IMG/VR virus record: IMGVR_UViG_3300013132_002012
Location: 1 to 26,512 of that record
DNA length: 26,512 nt
Strand: one strand, 5' to 3'
Origin: a virus
The notes below the pieces were generated by a model. The model saw nothing but the letters and a program-made list of their open reading frames with translations. It had not been told where the DNA came from and did no database searches. Shown piece by piece: positions 17,646 to 25,884 of the stretch. Numbering within the stretch: the first letter of the stretch is position 1; each line of letters begins with the position of its first letter. The translations under genes were made by a program, and so were the position numbers.

Positions 17646-20600
17646 TCCAGCAGGTAGTGGTTTTGGCGGGGGAGGATTCCCTGGCGGCATAAACCCAAGT
17701 GATGTACAAGGTATTCAAGGTGTACAAGGATTACCTGGACCACAAGGATTACCAGGACCTCCAGGACCAAGTCCAGGTACAGCACCATTAGATCCTAATT
17801 GTAATAAACTTGGTTGGGCACCAATACGTGAATCTAACTCTAGTGGCGGTTTGGATGGGTGGAACTGGAAAGATATTGAAATAGATTACAGCGCACATAT
17901 AGATGAGATCATATGTGAATTTCACCAGCACAATGTAACACATATTGCCATACTAAATGAATTAAGACGACTTGCTGATAATAGTGACATTATTAAGGTA
18001 CATCAGGGAACTATTGCTGCGATGACAACAAAGATAGCAGGACATCAAGAAAGTATTGCTATGGATACTGTACGTATTAGAACAGTACAGGAACATATGC
18101 GGGTACTTGCTGATACCACAGGTATTACTACTCGTAGTCCATATGAATATTTGTATACCTATAGCAGTTTACGCAGTTTGGAAGTAGACAATCTCAGTGT
18201 AGCGGAAGCCATTAATGGATTTAATAGTTTGCCGGCACAAACATTGGCCAGCCCAGGACCTGGTCAAACACCACAACCCACCAGTCCATTAAGATGGGAA
18301 GGCACATGGGATGAGAAAGAAGAATATAAAGTTGATGACATTGTTTATTACGGTGAACAAGCATGGGTGGCACAAAGACCTAATGTAGGAGCACCACCTT
18401 CTGATAATAAAATATGGAAACAATTAACTGAAGAATTAGTTGCTGAGGCAGAAGAACCTAAAGAAGTTTGGAAAGGCACTTGGAGTAAAAATAAAAACTA
18501 TCCTGCTGGAAGCATAGTTATGTATAAACCAGGATTAGAAAAAACCAGTATAGACACATTGGCTGATATTGCTTTTGCAACTATACCAGGAAAGATTTAT
18601 AGGGCTGCTGAGAATATAGGCACTTATATACAAACTAAAGTACTACCCAGTGATGCTAGTCAATCAGACGGACATAAATGTTGGGTAGAAATTAGTTACT
18701 GTGCAGAACCAGATGTCTCCGAAACTATAAGATTGGCAAACGTAACTATACTAAGCAGTTCAGGTGATATAAGTTGTAGTGAAAATAAGATGGCTAGTCT
18801 AGAACTTGATGCTCATATTATTGTTGAACAAAAAAATAAAACTTTTGATATGCCTGATTTTGTAGAAATGTACAAAGGAACTTACTCATCTAGCGTTTAT
18901 AGAGAAAGAGCAGAATCTATATTAGAATATTATATAACTAATAACAAATATACAATAAGTGATGCTTATGATATAGATGATTTTGTAGCAGAGTTTAAAA
19001 ATGATAATGATCCAGTATTATACAAGGAACAAGCACAGTTAATTATTCCTTACTACACAACTAACAATGCTTACACAACAGAAAAAAATTATGACATAGA
19101 TGATTTTGTACAGGAGTTCAAAGGTTCCAGACAAGCAGGCAGTTATAAGGCTAGGACACTGTCTATATTACCTTTATATACTTCAAATGATCCTTTTGGG
19201 GTGAGAAAGCCTTATGACATTGATGCTTTTGTCAATGAGTTTGCAGGCTCTAATGATCCTGTTGTATACAAAGGCAAGGCACAACAAATTTTACCATTAT
19301 ACAGTACCAATAATCCTTTTAGCATAGGAGGAGAGCAAGTACAAGTCGCACTAAATTATACAGTTACAGTAATAAATGATCAACCACCTCCGCCGCCATT
19401 TAGGCCTAATGTTGTACCACCTGTGTACTCAGTCAGTGCATCTGCTAATAGTATAGTAGAGGGTGATAGTGTAACATTTAGTATTAATGCTGATGTTCCT
19501 AATGGGACAGTATTATATTGGGTTAATACAGGTACTACTAAGACTCTAGATTTCTTTACAGGTACAGATAGCGATACTTTGTTTAATGCATATACTGCAC
19601 CGGCTAGCCCACCAGTAAATCCGCTTGTAGGAGTTACTGGTTACAGAGCAGCTATATTAAATCAATATTCAGTGTGGGAACAAAATATCAATCAAGCAAC
19701 TTTTGATAGGACCTATGCTGTAGACTTTCCAGTAACTGGTACATACATATTAACAGGTGCATGTGATGATCATGGATATGTTTATATAGATGATGTCGAA
19801 GTTGCACAATTACCTGGACATAAACAGACACAAACTAAAACGATACAAGTTTCAGAAGGTATAAGAAGAATAAGACTCATAGGTCAAAATTACAAAGGAC
19901 CTGGAGCCTTTGCTCTAACTATAAAAGGTGGAGTCAGTGCTAATTCTGGTTCATTCATAGTAAACAACGGTACAGGTACTGTAACTTTACTTACTCGCAA
20001 CGACGGTATCAATGAGGGAAGTGAAACTATTAAATTAGAAGTTAGACAAGACAGCCTAATAGGTACATTATTGACAACAAGTGCTGCTGTTACAGTAGTT
20101 GATGCTCCTACAACATACTCTATAGTGCCTAAATCTAGTAGTTTTAATGAAACTACAGTAAAACAAATGACACTGCAATCTAGTAACTTTTGGATTAATA
20201 ACAATAGTGTACCTTCATTCATTAAAATAGATGATAAGTTAATAGTACAGGCCCCTGGTCGAAGTATTACAATGGTTGTATTTGATCCTGATACTCTTAA
20301 TCTTTCTATAAAGAAGACATTTGACACTTGGGGAGGTGGTTATTATGATGATGATACAGGAACTTTTAGTGAATGGCAAGCCTTCAGTAACGAGTTAAGT
20401 GCAGTACCAAATGGTAAATTAGTTGCACTTATTGGATTTGATGCATTTCAACTAACCCCAGATATGAGACAATATCTTCAAAGTGCCTTCCAAGCAACAA
20501 GTAATTACACTTATTTAGGTCGAAATGCTGGTGCTAGAAACAGTTGGATATTTTTAGGCTATAAAGGTGGTCCTGTAATTTATGATAATGTAAGTAGTAG

Positions 20601-23600
20601 TAGGATAGATCCTTTAGTCTATAGTCATACTTTTAATTTATCTAATCGAATTGAACTTAGTGTATCAACTACAAATTTAGCAAATGGTACTACCCTTTAT
20701 TACGATACAAGTAGTCCTAATGATTTTATTAATGGTAGCGGAAGTTTTGTTATACAAAATGGGTCTGGAAACATTAGCATACCTATAAAGCCTGATAATT
20801 TAAAAGAAGGTACAGAAAGTGTACTAATCAATATTAGAACAGGCAGTATAAGTGGGCCTATTGTACACACCAGTGACCCAATTTTTATTAATGATACTTC
20901 TGTACCAGCTCCAACTTATTCAATAACTCCAGTAAGAAGTACTGTGGAAGAAGGAGCAAGTATACAATTTAATATTACAACTACAGATATACCAAATGGT
21001 ACTAAGTTGTTCTATACTACAATTATGCCTAACTCTATCAATAACAACGATTTAGGTTTAAGTGAGACAGGTTCAGTTACTATAAACAATAACTCAGGAT
21101 CCATTACTGTGACTGCTAGAGCAGATACTTTAACAGAAGGCCCAGAATCATTTAAGATACAACTACGTAAAGATGGGTTGAATGGGCCTGTAGTAGCTAT
21201 AAGTGTTGATGTGACTATATTAGATAGTAGTTTAGGAGGCAGTGATGAAGGCGGTGGGTACGATATCTCTTGGGTGTGGGTATATGGGGGTGCAAGTACA
21301 AATTATAATCCTGTAATCGGTCCTACTCAAGATTTACCTGGTGAATATAAAACAAACACCACTACTCCTATACAGATTTCAATGACTGGTGGACCACCAG
21401 GAGCAACTGTGGCTTTTACTAAAAAAGCCAATGCTAATGGTATGTTTGGTGCAGGATATATAGCGGGTACAGTACTAACTGGATCAGCAGTGCTTAATGC
21501 AAACGGTAGTTATACAGATGATCCTCAATTTTTTCCTACAGCTGGCATTGTAGAATATACATTTACTTTTTCAGCAGAATCAAAAATTACTAGAACAAGA
21601 TATGGGTTGTATAGAAATCCAGATAGAGATGGACTAGCATATTGGACTAATCAAGCCATCAGAGAAAATCTAGATCCAAATAGTACATTTTTTAGGAGTA
21701 TCTTTTTTACATCTGTTGGGGAAGCAGGTGGTGTAAGACATTTAACTAATGATAAAGAATTCGATGGAACCACAGGTTCTGGAGGAGGCTTTTATGATGA
21801 TCCACCTAGCGGAGCACCTATTGTAACTAGATATGGATTGTATAGATGGCCTGATAGAGAAGGATTGGCCTATTGGGTCAACGAAAGTCTTGATAAAAGT
21901 TATATTGTAAATAGTACTTCATTTTATTCCATATTCTTTACATCAGCAGATAATGCTAATGAAACTAGACATTTGACCAATACTAAGCCCTTTGATGATA
22001 CACACGCACCTAATGCACCAGAGTTCAGGGACCAACCTAGTGATTGGGCAGGCCCTGTAAGATACGGTTTATTTCAATATCCTGATCGTGCTAGTTTAAA
22101 TTTTGCAACTAACTATGCGATCGCAAATAATCTAAGCCCAACCAGTATACAGTTTAGAACAGCATTTTTCATCTATATGAGTAGCCTAAATATAACTAGA
22201 CATCTTACACAGGACAAGGCCTTTGATAACACTAACACAGGTGGAGGATTCTATGATTCACCACCAGGTTGGTATGGTGCTGATCGTTGGGGACTATATA
22301 GATATCCTGATCATGAGGGTCTTGGTTATTGGACAACTTCAACGTTAGATGAAAAAATAGATCCTAGTGGTATACAATTTAGAACAATGTTCTTTACTGC
22401 TGCAACCGTTGCAGGTGAAAGTAGACACTTAACACCCAATAAGATTTTTGACCCAACTAATAACGGTGGTGGTTTTAGAGCAGATCCACCAGGATGGAAT
22501 CAAGGTGGCTCTGGAAATATAGATGGATTAACCTGTTCAAAGAAATTTATTATCGTTAGCACAAATAAAGTAAATGTGTTTAGATTGGTCAATGAAGATA
22601 AGAGTGAAATTAGCACTACTTTAGGCAATGTTGCTAACCTAACCTTCCATGCAGAAAAGAAGAAACCAAATCCAAATCTTACTGAGGTTGAGTTTAAAGG
22701 TTGTTGGGAGGATTGTACAATATACAAAACTCATGAAATGGTTTTACATAATGAAATAACATGGGTTGCAACTAAAGATAATACTGGTAATGAACCTAAC
22801 TATGGATCAAGGTATTGGAAAGAACTTACTACAGAGCAAGCAGCATTTATTGATAATCCTCCAATATGGAAGGGTGCTTGGATCAATACAACAACATATC
22901 CAGAAAATAGTATTGTTAGTTATGATAATAAATCTTGGATAGCAAAGAATTATGTTGATATCACTGTGACTCCTCTGCCACCAGATCAAGCAACTAGTGA
23001 TTGGCAAATTATTGATGACCCTAGTATATATTGTGAAATGCCAGAACCAGAAACACCAGATAAACCTATTAAAGAAGTGGAGCCTGAAATCCTTAATTTT
23101 ACTGGAGAGTATGATCCAGAAAGACCATACAAACCGTATGACATAGTCAATGACCCAGATAGGCCACTTAATGATCTTGGATCATTAAGATATGCTATAC
23201 TGCCTGAAATTATTGATATAACACCTATCCAACTAATTGTGACTAATGGCGTTGATCCTTTAGAACCAAGTGAATGGAGCCCAGACGAGCCATACGACGT
23301 AGGTGAAATAGTTGAAATTATACCTATAGATGACACAATACCAGATCGTATTCCTGATTACTTTGGTGATCCTACGGCTGTAAATGTAGTACCAACAATT
23401 AGTCCTGAACTATACCTAGCAGTAAGACCAGTAGGACCGGGAAATGCCAATAGTCCTAAGAATAATCCAGACAACTGGGCTAAACTTGTACCAGAATTAG
23501 GACCACCTGAAACAGTATATCCTAAGAATGCAATTATTCCTGTAAGAAATAGATTATTCATGGCGCTTGAACCTACTAGTCAAGTGCCAAAACTCAATCC

Positions 23601-23976
23601 TAATACAGGAACAAATCTAAGGCCAGCGGTGGTCAATATACCTGTAAATGCAAATACTGGGCAACCAGTTTGGGCTGAACTTGTACCTAATAGTCAAATA
23701 CCTGTAAATTACGGTGAACAAAATAACTTTAATCCTGATGGTGCTAGCCTAAAGGGTGTCCCATTGAACAGTGCATATTGGAGACCTGCAAGAAAATTAT
23801 TTAGGCGTGAATGGGATTGGAGAACATATTATTCTACTGATGATATTGTAAGTTTCTGTGGAGTATTATATAAGGCCATTGATAACTCAGTCGGAGCAGT
23901 TCCTCCTTATAACTTAGGCAATTTACTAGAAACTAGTACAAAATGGATTGAATTAACTGTGAGGGATTTAGAATAA
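17629..23976 (+). CDS. Giant multidomain adhesin / tail protein
   Basis: A 2115-residue virion adhesin. Domains in order are: Gly-rich start and collagen-like tract (about 27-49, GLPGPQGLPGPPGPSPG); helical, possibly coiled-coil region (83-170); two chitin-binding-like modules (221-266, 281-360; W-x-G-x-W, DIV-x-Y, W-V-A-Q); four exact 41-residue YDIDDF repeats (406-569); proline linker; Calx-beta-like domain (600-828) split by a PA14-like insert (638-770); second Calx-beta-like domain (829-1090) split by a FAM3/ILEI-like domain (846-990); third, uninterrupted Calx-beta (1097-1202); Ig-like domain (1205-1323); four DUF4214-like repeats (1324-1628); and further chitin-binding-like modules (1688-1735, 1745-1797, 2059-2111). 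There is no signal peptide. The ribosome binding site is weak (AAGG, too close to the ATG). It is coupled to the PAAR gene by TAATG. It is probably a baseplate-attached receptor- or surface-glycan-binding protein. Domain calls are by eye, and the ILEI and DUF4214 matches are the clearest. Confidence 0.8.
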   Translation: MANQCSPAGSGFGGGGFPGGINPSDVQGIQGVQGLPGPQGLPGPPGPSPGTAPLDPNCNKLGWAPIRESNSSGGLDGWNWKDIEIDYSAHIDEIICEFHQHNVTHIAILNELRRLADNSDIIKVHQGTIAAMTTKIAGHQESIAMDTVRIRTVQEHMRVLADTTGITTRSPYEYLYTYSSLRSLEVDNLSVAEAINGFNSLPAQTLASPGPGQTPQPTSPLRWEGTWDEKEEYKVDDIVYYGEQAWVAQRPNVGAPPSDNKIWKQLTEELVAEAEEPKEVWKGTWSKNKNYPAGSIVMYKPGLEKTSIDTLADIAFATIPGKIYRAAENIGTYIQTKVLPSDASQSDGHKCWVEISYCAEPDVSETIRLANVTILSSSGDISCSENKMASLELDAHIIVEQKNKTFDMPDFVEMYKGTYSSSVYRERAESILEYYITNNKYTISDAYDIDDFVAEFKNDNDPVLYKEQAQLIIPYYTTNNAYTTEKNYDIDDFVQEFKGSRQAGSYKARTLSILPLYTSNDPFGVRKPYDIDAFVNEFAGSNDPVVYKGKAQQILPLYSTNNPFSIGGEQVQVALNYTVTVINDQPPPPPFRPNVVPPVYSVSASANSIVEGDSVTFSINADVPNGTVLYWVNTGTTKTLDFFTGTDSDTLFNAYTAPASPPVNPLVGVTGYRAAILNQYSVWEQNINQATFDRTYAVDFPVTGTYILTGACDDHGYVYIDDVEVAQLPGHKQTQTKTIQVSEGIRRIRLIGQNYKGPGAFALTIKGGVSANSGSFIVNNGTGTVTLLTRNDGINEGSETIKLEVRQDSLIGTLLTTSAAVTVVDAPTTYSIVPKSSSFNETTVKQMTLQSSNFWINNNSVPSFIKIDDKLIVQAPGRSITMVVFDPDTLNLSIKKTFDTWGGGYYDDDTGTFSEWQAFSNELSAVPNGKLVALIGFDAFQLTPDMRQYLQSAFQATSNYTYLGRNAGARNSWIFLGYKGGPVIYDNVSSSRIDPLVYSHTFNLSNRIELSVSTTNLANGTTLYYDTSSPNDFINGSGSFVIQNGSGNISIPIKPDNLKEGTESVLINIRTGSISGPIVHTSDPIFINDTSVPAPTYSITPVRSTVEEGASIQFNITTTDIPNGTKLFYTTIMPNSINNNDLGLSETGSVTINNNSGSITVTARADTLTEGPESFKIQLRKDGLNGPVVAISVDVTILDSSLGGSDEGGGYDISWVWVYGGASTNYNPVIGPTQDLPGEYKTNTTTPIQISMTGGPPGATVAFTKKANANGMFGAGYIAGTVLTGSAVLNANGSYTDDPQFFPTAGIVEYTFTFSAESKITRTRYGLYRNPDRDGLAYWTNQAIRENLDPNSTFFRSIFFTSVGEAGGVRHLTNDKEFDGTTGSGGGFYDDPPSGAPIVTRYGLYRWPDREGLAYWVNESLDKSYIVNSTSFYSIFFTSADNANETRHLTNTKPFDDTHAPNAPEFRDQPSDWAGPVRYGLFQYPDRASLNFATNYAIANNLSPTSIQFRTAFFIYMSSLNITRHLTQDKAFDNTNTGGGFYDSPPGWYGADRWGLYRYPDHEGLGYWTTSTLDEKIDPSGIQFRTMFFTAATVAGESRHLTPNKIFDPTNNGGGFRADPPGWNQGGSGNIDGLTCSKKFIIVSTNKVNVFRLVNEDKSEISTTLGNVANLTFHAEKKKPNPNLTEVEFKGCWEDCTIYKTHEMVLHNEITWVATKDNTGNEPNYGSRYWKELTTEQAAFIDNPPIWKGAWINTTTYPENSIVSYDNKSWIAKNYVDITVTPLPPDQATSDWQIIDDPSIYCEMPEPETPDKPIKEVEPEILNFTGEYDPERPYKPYDIVNDPDRPLNDLGSLRYAILPEIIDITPIQLIVTNGVDPLEPSEWSPDEPYDVGEIVEIIPIDDTIPDRIPDYFGDPTAVNVVPTISPELYLAVRPVGPGNANSPKNNPDNWAKLVPELGPPETVYPKNAIIPVRNRLFMALEPTSQVPKLNPNTGTNLRPAVVNIPVNANTGQPVWAELVPNSQIPVNYGEQNNFNPDGASLKGVPLNSAYWRPARKLFRREWDWRTYYSTDDIVSFCGVLYKAIDNSVGAVPPYNLGNLLETSTKWIELTVRDLE
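18844..19335 (+). repeat. Four tandem 41-residue YDIDDF repeats
   Basis: Four units of exactly 123 bases (18844-18966, 18967-19089, 19090-19212, 19213-19335). The shared pattern is Y-D-I-D-D-F-V-x-E-F-K, then an N/S-rich turn, Y-K-x-x-A-x-x-I-L-P-x-Y and T-N-N. Mixed helix and turn character with acidic residues at fixed places suggests a small helical or calcium-binding repeat. I do not recognise a named family. Confidence 0.85.
20164..20598 (+). other. FAM3/ILEI-like domain within the adhesin
   Basis: Residues about 846-990 show the FAM3/ILEI (panden) signature: a strand VVFDPDTL, K-x-FDTWGGG, the helix-strand WQAFSNELSAVPNGKLVALI, a helix LTPDMRQYLQSAF, and the final RNSWIFLGYKGG. In FAM3 proteins the equivalent pieces are FDMWGG, a D/N-G-T-I-V strand and R-D-N-W-V-F. 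Related domains in animal enzymes bind carbohydrate, so glycan binding is a reasonable inference. Confidence 0.7.
21598..22512 (+). repeat. Four DUF4214-like repeats
   Basis: Four units of 75-77 residues start at about 21598, 21829, 22060 and 22285. The shared pattern is R-Y-G-L-Y-R-x-P-D-R-x-G-L-A-Y-W, then F-R-x-x-F-F, R-H-L-T-x-x-K-x-F-D and G-G-G-F-Y-D-x-P-P. The first part matches the DUF4214 core (LYR, PD, GLAYW) found in bacterial surface and secreted proteins. The third unit is the most degenerate (SLNFATN replaces GLAYW). Confidence 0.75.
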
Positions 23977-24296
23977 TGCCAGCCGTAAGTAGAAAAAATG
24001 GTGCAGATAAAATAAGTACTGGTCATCCTTGTACACCTGTCACTGTAACCAAAGAAGGTAGTTCAAATGTTTTTGCTAATAATATCGGAGTAGTTCGTCT
24101 AGGTGATCGTGAAAAACCACATACTTTTGGTCCTAATTATAGTAAAGGAAGACCACAGTGTAACGTAAATCATGCACTACCTTTGAGTAAGGCCAGTAGA
24201 ACTGTGTTTGCTAATAATAAAGGAGTTGGGCGTATCGGAGATAGATATGGCAATGAACGATTAATTAGCGGCAGTCCTAATGTTTTTGCAGGGTAA
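23976..24296 (+). CDS. PAAR-motif spike tip protein
   Basis: A 106-residue protein that would form the sharp, metal-bound cone at the tip of the central baseplate spike (T4 gp5.4-like) and help pierce the cell envelope. The typical PAAR arrangement is visible twice: STGHPC with SSNVFANNIGVVRLGD, and SRTVFANNKGVGRIGD near the C-terminus, with SPNVFAG at the very end. Candidate metal ligands are H17, C19, H49, C62 and H66. The length matches single-domain PAAR proteins, with no C-terminal toxin extension. Its ATG overlaps the stop of the giant adhesin (TAATG). The two are therefore translationally coupled, which suggests that the adhesin and tip are assembled in the same baseplate. Confidence 0.88.
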   Translation: MPAVSRKNGADKISTGHPCTPVTVTKEGSSNVFANNIGVVRLGDREKPHTFGPNYSKGRPQCNVNHALPLSKASRTVFANNKGVGRIGDRYGNERLISGSPNVFAG

Positions 24297-24313
24297 TAAA
24301 TAAAGGTTTATTA
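24294..24313 (+). promoter_or_regulatory. T4-late-like promoter with AT-rich dyad
   Basis: AATAAATA (24295-24302) differs from the T4 late consensus TATAAATA at one base. It starts at the PAAR stop and precedes the glycosyltransferase-oxygenase gene. A perfect seven-base inverted repeat, TAATAAA (24294-24300) and TTTATTA (24307-24313), overlaps it. It would give a leader of about 30 bases with AAGGA five bases before the ATG. Confidence 0.5.
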
Positions 24314-24340
24314 AATACTGGTATATACACAAGGAAAATT

Positions 24341-25828
24341 ATGTACGATATACCAGTAGTAAGTTGTTCAGTTTATACCGGAGTAAAGCCTTTACTAGAA
24401 CTAAGACTACGTTATTTACACGATCGTTTTAACACAATAATTATAGCAGAAGCCGATTATACATTATCAGGCGAACCAAAAGAATTTACCTTACAACGTG
24501 ACTTAGAAGAATTAGGTTTACTCAAAGACAATATTAAAATAGTTCAAATACGACGTAAGGACTTACCAAAAAAAGGTATTACATCAGATGAGAGGCATGA
24601 CTACTTATTTGATTGTATGAAGCCTCACATTCCAGAAAATAGCATAGTATTTGTTACCTACGAAGATGAAATACCTCACTATCTTACTATAGATTATTAT
24701 CGTAGCATAAGCTATAGTAGTCCTACACATAATATAAGATTGCCCTTGGCTCATCTAAGTGGACATAGTGGTTGGCAAATGCAGGCCAGTTCAGGATTAA
24801 TTGTTCAAAATAGACAAGGATATGTTTGTCGTAGTCAGCATTTTGACCTATATTCTTTAAGTGATTTTCGTAGAGAAAAAAGCAGAAATGATAAATGGAC
24901 TTGGGTGGACTTTCCTGGTATATATCTTTACGATGGTGGAGTAGTACAGGATGCTGGTTGGAAGTTTCAGATGATGGGTTCACGTGAAGATAAGTGGAAG
25001 ATGTACGCAGATACAAACTTTTATAGTGAACATAGTAGGTTAGGTAGAGAATTAAGGAAGAAATTTATTAGTACATTTGTACCTTCAAATCATGGACAAG
25101 ATGCATTGGCTGTACGAGATCACCATTTAATTCCTTACGATATCAGTAAACTACCAGAAATAATTAATTATAACGACCAATTACGTGAATTTTTCTTGCC
25201 TAATTTAGAAGGAAATGGTGAACCATTAGTTTTTAGTTACCCTCAAATGGGTAGTATCACAATGGGTACAAATAAGAAGCCTAGAATGTGGATTGTGGAG
25301 GATTTTTACGATGATCCAGATAGTGTACGTGAGTTTGCTCTAAACCAACATTACTTTGATGATCCTGGTTTTATAGGTAAACGTACAAGGCAACAATTTT
25401 TCTTTCCAGGGATGAAGGAAAAGTTTGAACAAGTTATGGGTATGCGTATTACCAATTGGGAAAGTCATGGCATGAATGGTAGATTCCAGCATAATGTAGC
25501 CGGTGAAAGTACTACATGGCATACTGATTTTCAAAAGTTTGCTGGACTAATTTATCTTACCCCAAACGCTCCATATAGTGCAGGCACAAGAATGGCAGCA
25601 TTTAAAAAGAATCGTGTGCGCCATTGTAGTGATCCTAGGATCATGGATTGTTTTAATCAAATTACTTTCTTAGATGGAACTGATTATGAGGATGTGGATG
25701 TTGTAGGTAATGTATATAATCGCCTAGTCATTTATGATGGAGGACTTATTCATGCTGCTAAAGAATATTTTGGATACAATAAAGATAATTGTAGGCTATG
25801 GCACATGTTCTTTTTTGACGCAGAATAA
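24341..25828 (+). CDS. GT17-like glycosyltransferase fused to a 2OG-Fe(II) oxygenase
   Basis: A 495-residue two-domain enzyme. Residues about 1-290 resemble family GT17 glycosyltransferases: LLELRLRYLHDRFNTIIIAE, SGEPKEF, the acidic metal/nucleotide site YEDEIP (107-112, corresponding to the usual D-x-D-E-I-P), and AGWKFQMMG (205-213). Residues about 310-495 are a 2-oxoglutarate, Fe(II)-dependent oxygenase of the DUF6445 kind: RMWIVEDFYDDPDSVREFAL, NGRFQHN, iron ligands H394-x-D396 (TWHTDF) and H471 (GGLIHAAKEYFG), GLIYLTPNAPYSAGTR, and probable 2OG-binding R485. All key iron ligands are present, so activity is plausible. The order, transferase then oxygenase, is that of animal lysyl hydroxylase LH3. 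It lies directly after fibre genes with collagen-like tracts and has its own late-type promoter, which suggests modification of virion proteins. A host glycan substrate is the alternative. Domain calls are firm; substrates are unknown. Confidence 0.85.
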   Translation: MYDIPVVSCSVYTGVKPLLELRLRYLHDRFNTIIIAEADYTLSGEPKEFTLQRDLEELGLLKDNIKIVQIRRKDLPKKGITSDERHDYLFDCMKPHIPENSIVFVTYEDEIPHYLTIDYYRSISYSSPTHNIRLPLAHLSGHSGWQMQASSGLIVQNRQGYVCRSQHFDLYSLSDFRREKSRNDKWTWVDFPGIYLYDGGVVQDAGWKFQMMGSREDKWKMYADTNFYSEHSRLGRELRKKFISTFVPSNHGQDALAVRDHHLIPYDISKLPEIINYNDQLREFFLPNLEGNGEPLVFSYPQMGSITMGTNKKPRMWIVEDFYDDPDSVREFALNQHYFDDPGFIGKRTRQQFFFPGMKEKFEQVMGMRITNWESHGMNGRFQHNVAGESTTWHTDFQKFAGLIYLTPNAPYSAGTRMAAFKKNRVRHCSDPRIMDCFNQITFLDGTDYEDVDVVGNVYNRLVIYDGGLIHAAKEYFGYNKDNCRLWHMFFFDAE

Positions 25829-25838
25829 TCGTTTTTCT

Positions 25839-25866
25839 TTGACTATAGTACAATCTATGCTAAATT
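25839..25866 (+). promoter_or_regulatory. Possible sigma70-like promoter
   Basis: TTGACT (25839-25844, 5 of 6 consensus) and TAAATT (25861-25866, 4 of 6) are spaced by 16 bases in the short gap before the histone-like gene. No T4-late word occurs here, so this gene may be expressed early, unlike its neighbours. Confidence 0.4.
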
Positions 25867-25884
25867 ATGTACAAGGAGATTGAT

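Noticed and set aside
23976-24296. PAAR protein as a toxin-carrying effector
   Set aside because: The protein ends right after the second PAAR-like motif, leaving no room for a toxin domain.
25829-25840. T-rich stretch after the glycosyltransferase-oxygenase gene as a terminator
   Set aside because: No GC-rich hairpin precedes the T run.
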